Shown here: positions 7,377 through 13,279 of the stretch, in pieces | Numbering within the stretch: the stretch's first letter is position 1 | Layout of the letters: each line of letters begins with the position of its first letter | IMG/VR virus record: IMGVR_UViG_3300044701_004126 | Span: 1-26,167 of that record | DNA length: 26,167 nt | From: a virus | Direction: 5' to 3' (one strand) | Position numbers and translations under genes: made by a program | The notes under the pieces: generated by a model | What the model saw: the letters and a program-made list of their open reading frames with translations, nothing else | The model's database searches: none | Told to the model about the DNA's origin: nothing

Positions 7377-8343
7377 ACATTTAGCAAAACGTGCAGGAGT
7401 TAAACTTAAGCGTGCCGAGCATCTTTGGGATAAGGCTGGAGATATCGTGTCTGCGGAGTATGATGTAGATAAATCTGATTCAAGCTATTGGGCTCTTAGA
7501 ATGGGCATCACGAAGAGGATGTTGGGATTATCAGAGGATAAGATGACTCTCAAGATGTTTTTAGAAGCTGCGGAAAAAGACCGACCATCATATAAAATGC
7601 TATACGACGCTGATGCGATAAAATTTTTGAATACAAGATGTCAAAACGCTTTATGGATGCTTATGCTAAATAAACCTCTTTTTAGAGGTGATAATGTAAG
7701 TTACAATTTTGCAAAGGTTGATACTTCTAAAACTACGAGAGTGAGCGAGAATACTACAAACTTTTATACGCTGATTCTAGACAACAACCCGTTAATGGTG
7801 GATTTTCCAAAAAGAAGCAGAAGCTTTATTGGTACAGTGGATTATGGCCGTGCCGAACAATATGGGCAGCCTTTTATCATGATACCTGCCGACAACGCAA
7901 AAATAGGAGTGGTTGGTTCAGAGGACATATGGGATGTTAGGATTGACCTCTTTGGTAGAAGAAAAGGTATAGAAAATTTAAATTTACTATACGAAATTCT
8001 GGATCTAAATGATACTGATATTGACAGCTTTTATAAACTTGACAAGCTCCTTAAACAAGATGATCCTGAAAAAGTTAATAAATTTTATGACGCTTTGTCA
8101 ATTGTTTTAAGTTTAAATGAAGAGCAGCTTGAGAATTTAGTATCAGGAAACGCCCACCATGAATTCATGGGATTTATCTTCGACGCTTATTCCCCCGCGG
8201 AAACGGGATTTAAATGGTATTACACTAGCAATATGCCAAAAAATATGTATGATACGGAAGTATGGGTGAGCGGTGAAGTTCTAGTGATATCTGAAGAAGA
8301 ATGGAAAAAATTAGACATAAAGGATGGAAAGTTTTCACTATGA
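7357..8343 (+). CDS. Putative ADP-ribosyltransferase-like protein with N-terminal helical domain (copy 3)
   Basis: This 328-residue protein has two parts. Residues 1-60 form a helical unit (HLAKRAGVKLKRAEHLWDKA ... YWALRMGITKRMLGL) of a kind I associate with small phage domains of unknown role. From residue 63 (MTLKMFLEAAEKD, itself leader-like) comes a diverged ADP-ribosyltransferase-like part: LFRG with Arg110, RSRSF with Ser154 and Ser156, a YGRAEQYGQPFIMIP segment, and YDTEVWVS with Glu301. It is less similar to copies 1 and 2 than they are to each other. Its stop overlaps the start of the first gene of the second repeat cluster (ATGA). Confidence 0.5.
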   Translation: MPTAALKHLAKRAGVKLKRAEHLWDKAGDIVSAEYDVDKSDSSYWALRMGITKRMLGLSEDKMTLKMFLEAAEKDRPSYKMLYDADAIKFLNTRCQNALWMLMLNKPLFRGDNVSYNFAKVDTSKTTRVSENTTNFYTLILDNNPLMVDFPKRSRSFIGTVDYGRAEQYGQPFIMIPADNAKIGVVGSEDIWDVRIDLFGRRKGIENLNLLYEILDLNDTDIDSFYKLDKLLKQDDPEKVNKFYDALSIVLSLNEEQLENLVSGNAHHEFMGFIFDAYSPAETGFKWYYTSNMPKNMYDTEVWVSGEVLVISEEEWKKLDIKDGKFSL

Positions 8344-8885
8344 ACATATACGAATTTCACACCAATCCAGAATCGCTTGATTCATTTAAAGAGGTGAGTA
8401 TTGCAAATCCAAGATTGGCATATCAATGTGCTGAAAAATTAGGTAGAAGATTACCGATCGTAGAAACAGCGATAGCTAAAGATGCACGGTATGCATATTT
8501 GTACGCGGTGCAAGTCATAGACGGAAGATTTCCAGAGGGAGAGCAGGCAATAGCTAAAGATGTGGCGTACGCACCCTATTATGCTAGAGACGTCATCAAG
8601 GGAAGGTGGCCAGAGGGAGAGGCTGCGATAGCTAAAGATGCACGGTATGCATATTTGTACGCTAAATACGTCATCAAGGGAAGATTCCCAGAGGGAGAAG
8701 CAGTGATAGCTAAAGATGGGTGGAGCGCTGCATATTATGCCAAAGACGTCATCAAGGGTAGATGGCTAGAGGCTGAGGAGGTTATAATTATGCAATATCA
8801 GTTCTTAAAGATAGGTTTATTCCTGGAGAGTTTGAAATCAGTGACAGCAGATATAAATACAAATATGAAGATTTCTTTGGAATAG
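8340..8885 (+). CDS. Repeat protein of MNIYKFHTNPESLD family, 3' frameshifted
   Basis: The start is taken at 8340, where ATGA overlaps the previous stop and the leader MNIYEFHTNPESLD begins; an in-frame ATG at 8301 lies inside the previous gene. The 181-residue product has the leader, a cap, four full 26-residue repeats from Arg37, then a broken fifth. From about 8774 the reading frame leaves the family sequence. The DNA at 8799-8885 matches 10030-10116 at all but one base, yet here it is read in another frame. A loss of about 25 nt relative to the paralog at 9468 explains this. In the original frame the gene would end with a TGA overlapping the next ATG at 8890. The product lacks the normal C-terminal cap. 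Confidence 0.75.
   Translation: MNIYEFHTNPESLDSFKEVSIANPRLAYQCAEKLGRRLPIVETAIAKDARYAYLYAVQVIDGRFPEGEQAIAKDVAYAPYYARDVIKGRWPEGEAAIAKDARYAYLYAKYVIKGRFPEGEAVIAKDGWSAAYYAKDVIKGRWLEAEEVIIMQYQFLKIGLFLESLKSVTADINTNMKISLE
8448..8759 (+). repeat. Four coding 78-nt tandem repeats
   Basis: Four 26-residue units. The first is a variant (RLPIVETAIAKDA) shared with the gene at 9468. The fifth unit is cut by the frameshift. Confidence 0.8.
8799..8885 (+). repeat. 87-nt near-perfect direct repeat (copy A)
   Basis: This segment differs from 10030-10116 at one base in 87 (T for C at the GTGACAGC/GCGACAGC position). The reading frames differ between the copies. It contains the TATAAATA box at 8852. It points to recent duplication or gene conversion. 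Confidence 0.85.
8852..8859 (+). promoter_or_regulatory. Candidate late promoter embedded in coding tail
   Basis: Exact TATAAATA starting 38 nt before the ATG at 8890. The same box lies at the same 38-nt distance before the ATG at 10121. The spacing resembles that of the intergenic boxes at 18955 (41 nt) and 25619 (46 nt). It may serve the next gene; it could also be a by-product of the coding sequence RYKYK. Confidence 0.4.
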
Positions 8886-8889
8886 ATCT

Positions 8890-9471
8890 ATGAACATCTA
8901 CAAATTTCACACTGATCCAGAGTCCCTCGACCTCTACGAGGAGAGGTTGACTAAAATCCACAAATTTGCATATGAACACGCAAGGAGTTTAGGCAGAAGG
9001 TTCCCAGAGGGTGAGGCGGCTATAGCTAAAGACGCATGGTATGCATATTTGTACGCCTATTATATCATTAAAGGAAGGTGGCCAGAGGGTGAAGCGGCCA
9101 TAGCTAAAAATGCACAGCTCGCATATCGGTACGCTAAATATATCATCAAAGCAAGGTTCCCAGAGGGAGAGGCGGCGATAGCTAAAGATGCAGGGCATGC
9201 ATGTGAATACGCTAGAGACGTCATCAAAGGAAGGTTTCCAGAGGGCGCGCCGGCCATAGCTAAAGATGCGGCGTACGCACACTATTATGCCAGATACGTC
9301 ATCAGAGGAAGATTCCCAGAGGGAGAGGCGGCGATAGCTAAAGATGCAGGGCATGCATATTTTTACGCTAAGAACGTAATCAAGGGAAGGTGGCCAGAGG
9401 GAGAGGCGGCGATAGCTAAAAATAGGGTTGTCAAACCAGTCTACGAAAAACTGTTTAACGTTAAGCTATGA
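8890..9471 (+). CDS. Repeat protein of MNIYKFHTNPESLD family (5 repeats)
   Basis: This 193-residue protein has the leader MNIYKFHTDPESLD, a cap (LYEERLTKIHKFAYEHARSLG) close to that of the gene at 1037, five full 26-residue repeats from Arg37 and a terminal unit ending in FNVKL. The variable positions in each unit fall just after AKDA and around the YA doublet, as expected for surface residues of a solenoid. It begins 4 nt after the frameshifted neighbour's stop and overlaps the next gene by ATGA. Open frames on the opposite strand (for example 8989-9354) are shadows of the repeat. Function unknown. Confidence 0.8.
   Translation: MNIYKFHTDPESLDLYEERLTKIHKFAYEHARSLGRRFPEGEAAIAKDAWYAYLYAYYIIKGRWPEGEAAIAKNAQLAYRYAKYIIKARFPEGEAAIAKDAGHACEYARDVIKGRFPEGAPAIAKDAAYAHYYARYVIRGRFPEGEAAIAKDAGHAYFYAKNVIKGRWPEGEAAIAKNRVVKPVYEKLFNVKL
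8998..9387 (+). repeat. Five coding 78-nt tandem repeats
   Basis: Five full 78-nt units (26 residues each) plus a terminal degenerate unit. Large parts of the core encoding PEGEAAIAK are near-identical between units at the DNA level. Confidence 0.85.
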
Positions 9472-10124
9472 ACATCTACCAATTTCACACCGACCCAGAA
9501 TCTCTTGATTCATTTAAAGAGATGAGTATTGCACAACCACGTTTGGCATATCAATGCGCTGAAAAATTAGGTAGAAGATTACCGATCGTAGAAACAGCGA
9601 TAGCTAAAGATGGTTGGTATGCATATCTGTACGCTAGAGACGTCATTAAGGGAACGTTCCCAGAAGGAGAGGAGGCGATAGCTAAAAGTTTAAAGTACGC
9701 ATACGATTACGCTAAAGACGTCATCAGAGGAAGATTCCCAGAGGGAGAAGCAGTGATAGCTAAAGATGCAGAGATGGCTTATTACTATGCGGTTAAAGTC
9801 ATCAAGAAAAGATGGCCAGAGGGAGAGGTGACGATAGCTAAAAATGCATATACTGCATATCAATATGCTAAAGACGTCATCAAAGGAAGATGGCCAGAGG
9901 GAGAGGTAGCGATAGCTGAAGATGGGTGGAATGCTGCACACTATGCTAGAGATGTCATCAAAGGAAGGTGGCCAGAAGCAGAGAAGGCCATAGCGAGCTC
10001 TGCAGGAGGTTCATATGACTATGCGGTGTCAGTTCTTAAAGATAGGTTTATTCCTGGAGAGTTTGAAATCAGCGACAGCAGATATAAATACAAATATGAA
10101 GATTTCTTTGGAATAGAGCTATGA
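9468..10124 (+). CDS. Repeat protein of MNIYKFHTNPESLD family (6 repeats)
   Basis: This 218-residue protein is the longest family member here. It has the leader MNIYQFHTDPESLD, a cap (SFKEMSIAQPRLAYQCAEKLG) almost the same as in the 8340 gene, six full 26-residue repeats from Arg37, and a distinct C-terminal cap (RFIPGEFEISDSRYKYKYEDFFGIEL). It is the intact relative of the frameshifted gene at 8340 and shows what that gene's tail should be. It overlaps both neighbours by ATGA. A TATAAATA box lies within its last codons. No catalytic residues are apparent; a binding or scaffold role is a guess. Confidence 0.8.
   Translation: MNIYQFHTDPESLDSFKEMSIAQPRLAYQCAEKLGRRLPIVETAIAKDGWYAYLYARDVIKGTFPEGEEAIAKSLKYAYDYAKDVIRGRFPEGEAVIAKDAEMAYYYAVKVIKKRWPEGEVTIAKNAYTAYQYAKDVIKGRWPEGEVAIAEDGWNAAHYARDVIKGRWPEAEKAIASSAGGSYDYAVSVLKDRFIPGEFEISDSRYKYKYEDFFGIEL
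9576..10043 (+). repeat. Six coding 78-nt tandem repeats
   Basis: Six 26-residue units starting at Arg37 of the protein. The first is the RLPIVETAIAKD variant; later ones have RWPEGE or RFPEGE openings. Confidence 0.8.
10030..10116 (+). repeat. 87-nt near-perfect direct repeat (copy B)
   Basis: Partner of 8799-8885 with one mismatch. Here it is in the correct frame and encodes the C-terminal cap of the protein. Confidence 0.85.
10083..10090 (+). promoter_or_regulatory. Candidate late promoter embedded in coding tail
   Basis: Exact TATAAATA starting 38 nt before the ATG at 10121, inside the codons for RYKYK. It corresponds to the box at 8852. A one-mismatch version (TATAAAAA, 1496-1503) occupies the same position, 38 nt before the ATG at 1534. 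Confidence 0.4.
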
Positions 10125-10633
10125 ACATCTACGAATATCACACTAATCCAGAATCTCTTGGCTTTTACGAAAAGAGATTTACTCGAGTACCTAAACTAGC
10201 ATATAAACGCGCAGCGAGTTTAGGTAGAAGATTCCCAGGGGGAGAGCTGGCTATAGCTAAAGATGCGCAGTATGCATATTTTTACGCTAGAGACGCCACC
10301 AAAGGAAGATTTCCAGAGGGAGAGCCGGCTATAGCTAAAAATAAAATGTGGGCATATTTTTACGCTAAAGACGTCATCAAGGGAACCTTCCCAGAGGGAG
10401 AGGCGGTGATAGCTAAAGATGCAGAATTGGCGTATCTATATGCTGAATACATCATCAAAGAAAGATTCCCTGAAGGAGAGGCAACAATAGCTAAAGATGC
10501 GAAGTATGCATATGAGTACGCTGAAGACGTCATCAAGGGAAGATTTCCAAAGGGAGAGCCGGCTATAGCTAATAGCCAATGGAAATCAGCCTATGAAAAA
10601 CGATTTAACGTAAAGCTGAATTCAAATGATTAA
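10121..10633 (+). CDS. Repeat protein of MNIYKFHTNPESLD family (4 repeats)
   Basis: This 170-residue protein has the leader MNIYEYHTNPESLG, a cap (YEKRFTRVPKLAYKRAASLG), four full 26-residue repeats from Arg37 and a terminal unit reading FNVKLNSND. The extra NSND is unusual: the other intact family members end at the Leu of FNVKL or FGIEL, with the next ATG overlapping. Here the TGA seems lost and the frame runs four codons into the following gene, overlapping it by 8 nt. It closes the second cluster. Function unknown. Confidence 0.8.
   Translation: MNIYEYHTNPESLGFYEKRFTRVPKLAYKRAASLGRRFPGGELAIAKDAQYAYFYARDATKGRFPEGEPAIAKNKMWAYFYAKDVIKGTFPEGEAVIAKDAELAYLYAEYIIKERFPEGEATIAKDAKYAYEYAEDVIKGRFPKGEPAIANSQWKSAYEKRFNVKLNSND
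10229..10540 (+). repeat. Four coding 78-nt tandem repeats
   Basis: Four 26-residue units from Arg37, then a terminal unit (RFPKGEPAIANSQWKSAYEKRFNVKL) close to that ending the 1037 gene. Confidence 0.8.
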
Positions 10634-10907
10634 CGATGAAAATAAACCGGTCCCAATAGCCTTTTCAGTTACATCTAACAGAGTCAATCACTACTCAGAT
10701 ATAGTTGAATACTTAGCTAGCTGTCAAATAAATAACTACAGGATGAAACATAATCGAATGCCCTCTAAAGAGCAGATAGACTTCTTGAAGAAAGAGATCA
10801 TCAGGTACGCAGTAATTAGAAGAGACTTAGAGACAGCCCAGAAGATAAAGATACAAGAGTCGAGGCTATTAAATGAAGAAAATTGTCTACATACATGGAT
10901 TGAATAG
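10626..10907 (+). CDS. Small hypothetical protein upstream of terL
   Basis: This 93-residue protein is mostly helical and charged, overlapping its neighbours by 8 and 35 nt. In T4 the small terminase (gene 16) lies just before gene 17, so position alone raises that possibility. However, the protein is much shorter than T4 gp16 and I see no recognisable match. It is best left as unknown. Confidence 0.6.
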   Translation: MINDENKPVPIAFSVTSNRVNHYSDIVEYLASCQINNYRMKHNRMPSKEQIDFLKKEIIRYAVIRRDLETAQKIKIQESRLLNEENCLHTWIE

Positions 10908-11451
10908 CTCTTGCAAAATATTCAATCATCTCATTCTGTGTCTTCCAGAACATGAAAAAGTCCTCGTTAACTATCAAAGCTCACATCCTATTGAAGACTC
11001 GTATGCTATAGCACTAAAGAAGATACCAAAGACTCAAGAAGTCTTCATAGTTGGGCACAGCCTCGGCGGGATCTTAGCTGCGCTGATATCTGCAAGGAAT
11101 AAAAACCTAAGTGTATCTGGGATAGTCACTATATCGACCCCGTTCGGAGGAAGCGACCACGCTAAGCTCTTGAAGTGGGTGTATCCGTCGTTCAAGATAT
11201 TTTCAGACATTATCCCTAGAAGCCCCATAATAAAAGAAATTCAAACGTTACCAAATTCTAATATGCTTTCGTTAATAAGTGTCGGTGGAAACCTGAACAT
11301 CATGGCCGGCAAGAATGACGGCATAGTAACTGTTTGTTCTCAGCATCAATCTCCAACGCCTAAAAAAATAGAAGTAGACTCAAATCACTTTGAAATACTT
11401 CAAGATGAAAAGACTATAAAAGAAGTCAAAAAGTTTATCTTTAATGGATAA
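10873..11451 (+). CDS. Alpha/beta-hydrolase (esterase/lipase-like)
   Basis: This 192-residue protein has clear alpha/beta-hydrolase features: an early strand and oxyanion-hole motif YIHGLNSS (6-13), the nucleophile elbow GHSLGG with Ser63, a TPFGG segment (89-93), Asp149 in GKNDGIV and His172 in SNHFEIL as the likely catalytic triad. No signal peptide or membrane anchor is seen, so it should act in the host cytoplasm unless packaged. The substrate cannot be told; esterases, lipases and thioesterases share this layout. It starts inside the previous gene with GAGG upstream. It ends just before a small inverted repeat and the terL start. Confidence 0.8.
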   Translation: MKKIVYIHGLNSSCKIFNHLILCLPEHEKVLVNYQSSHPIEDSYAIALKKIPKTQEVFIVGHSLGGILAALISARNKNLSVSGIVTISTPFGGSDHAKLLKWVYPSFKIFSDIIPRSPIIKEIQTLPNSNMLSLISVGGNLNIMAGKNDGIVTVCSQHQSPTPKKIEVDSNHFEILQDEKTIKEVKKFIFNG

Positions 11452-11476
11452 TTTTTTCCAAAGGAAAAAATAAATA
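11452..11476 (+). promoter_or_regulatory. Inverted repeat and near-consensus late box upstream of terL
   Basis: TTTTTTCC, AAA, GGAAAAAA (11452-11470) is a perfect 8-bp inverted repeat right after the hydrolase stop. It overlaps AATAAATA (11469-11476), one base off the late box and 34 nt before the terL ATG, a spacing like that of other late boxes here. It may be a weak late promoter, or only AT-rich spacer. Confidence 0.3.
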
Positions 11477-11509
11477 ATTCATAATCATTTACTATAGGTC
11501 TATCATAAC

Positions 11510-11872
11510 ATGGCTTCTAATTTAATTAAAAGAGCATACTCTGAAACTGAGTATACTCCTGAAAATATACAGGAACTAATAAAGTGTAAAAAGGATCCAG
11601 TATACTTTATATGTAATTATATTTATCTTCAACACCCCACAAAAGGAAAGATGTTGTTTAATTTGTATGACTACCAGCGTGAGCTTGTAGACAACCTTTT
11701 AAATAACCGCTGGATTGTGGCCCTGCTGTCGAGACAAATGGGAAAATGTTTTTCCGGCTCAACTTCTATAGTTATAATTAAGAAGCCATCTAAATTTAAG
11801 ATGGCTATATTAAAAATTATAGATAAAGGTGAATACGAAAATGTTAAAAAGCTGTTTGACATGCAAGATTGA
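11510..11872 (+). CDS. Terminase large subunit, N-terminal fragment fused to split-intein N-part
   Basis: This 120-residue ORF carries the first 79 residues of a T4 gp17-like packaging ATPase, including the adenine-binding region (NLYDYQRELVDNLL) and the start of Walker A (LLSRQMGK). Directly after this Lys the sequence turns into an intein: CFSGSTSIVI (Cys80) is a typical intein block A. The ORF ends after 41 intein residues. The missing part of TerL, starting with the Thr of GKT, is in the ORF at 12815. This half has no complete P-loop and should not hydrolyse ATP alone. Protein trans-splicing with the C-part would rebuild SRQMGKTQT, the gp17 motif. Its end overlaps the homing endonuclease gene. 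Confidence 0.9.
   Translation: MASNLIKRAYSETEYTPENIQELIKCKKDPVYFICNYIYLQHPTKGKMLFNLYDYQRELVDNLLNNRWIVALLSRQMGKCFSGSTSIVIIKKPSKFKMAILKIIDKGEYENVKKLFDMQD
11747..11869 (+). other. Split intein, N-terminal part (IntN, 41 aa)
   Basis: It starts at a Cys codon (TGT 11747-11749) at the GK/T junction of Walker A. Block A reads CFSGSTSIVI. Block B is absent here and lies on the C-part instead, so the break is much nearer the N-terminus than in canonically split inteins. AceL-TerL, an atypically split TerL intein, also has a short N-part. Confidence 0.85.
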
Positions 11873-12839
11873 ATTTGAAGCCAAAACCACTGCTATGTGG
11901 TGCTCCAAAGAATGTAAAAAAGTGCATACTAAAAAGTGCGTTGAAGAAAATAAACGCTTAAAAGCGGAAGAGCAGAAGAAGTCCTTCGTCCAAACAGATG
12001 ATAAGGTGCAGTGCTTAATATGTGGAGGTGCATGGGGCTCACTCTCTTCTCACTTGTCGCGAACACACAATATTACTGCAGATGAATATAAGGCACGATT
12101 TAACGTTGGCTCAGAAGCAATTTTTTCCAAAAAGAATCTGGCACTCATGTCTGAAAGAATGGCAGGCAGCAATAATATAGCCGCTGGCCACGGAGGTAGG
12201 CTTTCGCCGTTTTCTAAGAACAACAAAAAGCTCGACGGTAAAAATGAGTCAGAGAAAGAGGCGTTCGTTAAAGAGTCTGTCGGCAAGTGGATTAAGACCG
12301 TCCCAAAGGAAGACCGGCCGATGAACGTGGAGTACTGGGTGAAGCGGGGCATGACTGAAGAAGAGGCAAAAGCAGAAGTTTCTCGACGTCAAGCAACGTT
12401 CAGCCTAGAAAAATGTATAGAGCGATATGGAAAAGAAGCTGGGCTGAAGAGGTGGCAGGAGAGGCAGGAGTTATGGCACTCTAACTATAAGAAAAGCAAT
12501 TACAGCAAAATTTCTCAAGAACTATTTTTTAATTTGGTTGATTATGTTCCAGATGCACAATTTGCAGAACACACGGGCGAAAAAATTTTTAAAACGCTCA
12601 ACAGCAGTGTTTACAAGCTAGATTTTTGGAGTCCATCTACTAAAAAGATAATAGAATTTGACGGCGATTATTGGCATAGTGAAAAGCTTCTTCAAGCTAA
12701 TCCAGGAAGAAACGAAAATAGAGATAAAGAAATCTTATCTACTGATAAAAGCATTCGCATTATGCACGTTAAGGAAATAGAGTATAAACAAAACAAGGAA
12801 GGCACTATAGAAAAATGTTTAACATTCTTAAAAGAATAA
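11841..12839 (+). CDS. Free-standing homing endonuclease, Vsr-like, nested between terL halves
   Basis: This 332-residue protein has an N-terminal zinc-binding motif (C5-x2-C8, C21-x3-C25), a second zinc motif of ROS/MucR type (C58-x2-C61, H71-x4-H76 in HLSRTHNITADEYKARF), a helical Lys/Glu-rich linker, and a nuclease core LDFWSPSTKKIIEFDGDYWH with Asp261, Glu272, Asp274 and His279. This matches the Vsr-like fold, where FVDGCFWH is the equivalent. ATG 11841 is preferred over GTG 11829 because AAGGTG lies 9 nt before it. The gene overlaps the IntN-coding ORF by 32 nt and the IntC-coding ORF by 25 nt, in a different frame. It probably cuts intein-free terL alleles to spread the element; the target site is inferred. 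Confidence 0.85.
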   Translation: MLKSCLTCKIEFEAKTTAMWCSKECKKVHTKKCVEENKRLKAEEQKKSFVQTDDKVQCLICGGAWGSLSSHLSRTHNITADEYKARFNVGSEAIFSKKNLALMSERMAGSNNIAAGHGGRLSPFSKNNKKLDGKNESEKEAFVKESVGKWIKTVPKEDRPMNVEYWVKRGMTEEEAKAEVSRRQATFSLEKCIERYGKEAGLKRWQERQELWHSNYKKSNYSKISQELFFNLVDYVPDAQFAEHTGEKIFKTLNSSVYKLDFWSPSTKKIIEFDGDYWHSEKLLQANPGRNENRDKEILSTDKSIRIMHVKEIEYKQNKEGTIEKCLTFLKE

Positions 12840-13279
12840 TAGTTAATTGGTGTCTATCTAAAAAAACTACAACAATAGACAATCTATTAAAACATATTGA
12901 TTTAAATCCTACTTGGATTGGCGGGCCAGATGGAGATAGAAAATTTACAGCTAGTGCATACTGTGAAGATCTAGCGGTAAAAACAGACATTGGTTATTCT
13001 AAAGTAAAACAGATATTAGAGACAGTTCAATATGATACATATAAACTTACACTAGAGGATAATTTTGTACTAGAGTGTGCTGATGATCATTTAGTCATTA
13101 AACCAAACTATGAACAAATACAGGTAAAAAAATTAACGTCTACAGATTATGTCATAACCAAAGATGGTCCTAAGCGGGTAATATCAGTAGAAAAATTACA
13201 AAATAAGCAAACAATGTATGACTTAGAATTAAGTGATAAAAGACACTTGTTCTTCACTAATGGAATACTTTCACACAAT
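12815..13279 (+). other. Split intein, C-terminal part (IntC, 155 aa)
   Basis: It ends in SHN (AAT 13277-13279), and ACG (Thr) at 13280 begins the C-extein. It contains blocks B, F and G, and TDIGYSKVKQILET before block B. The first 40-50 residues have no clear intein motif and may be an extra segment or association region. With the 41-residue N-part the intein totals 196 residues, larger than a minimal intein. Confidence 0.85.

Noticed and set aside
8989-9354. Open reading frames on the minus strand across the repeat genes (also 9060-9257, 9690-9941, 1285-1587)
   Set aside because: They are shadows of the 78-nt coding repeats: the repeated unit lacks stops on the other strand, so the frames stay open. 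They have no ribosome-binding sites and lie opposite well-supported genes.
8448-10540. Regular 78-nt repeats as a possible CRISPR array
   Set aside because: The units are contiguous, in frame and coding, with no constant repeat/unique spacer alternation.
10626-10907. Small terminase (gp16) assignment from position alone
   Set aside because: The product is only 93 residues with no recognisable similarity to gp16; position before terL is not enough.
11747-13279. Group I or II intron in terL instead of an intein
   Set aside because: The sequence at both borders encodes intein motifs (Cys with block A; block F and SHN before Thr) and stays in frame with the terminase fragments, which an intron would not need.
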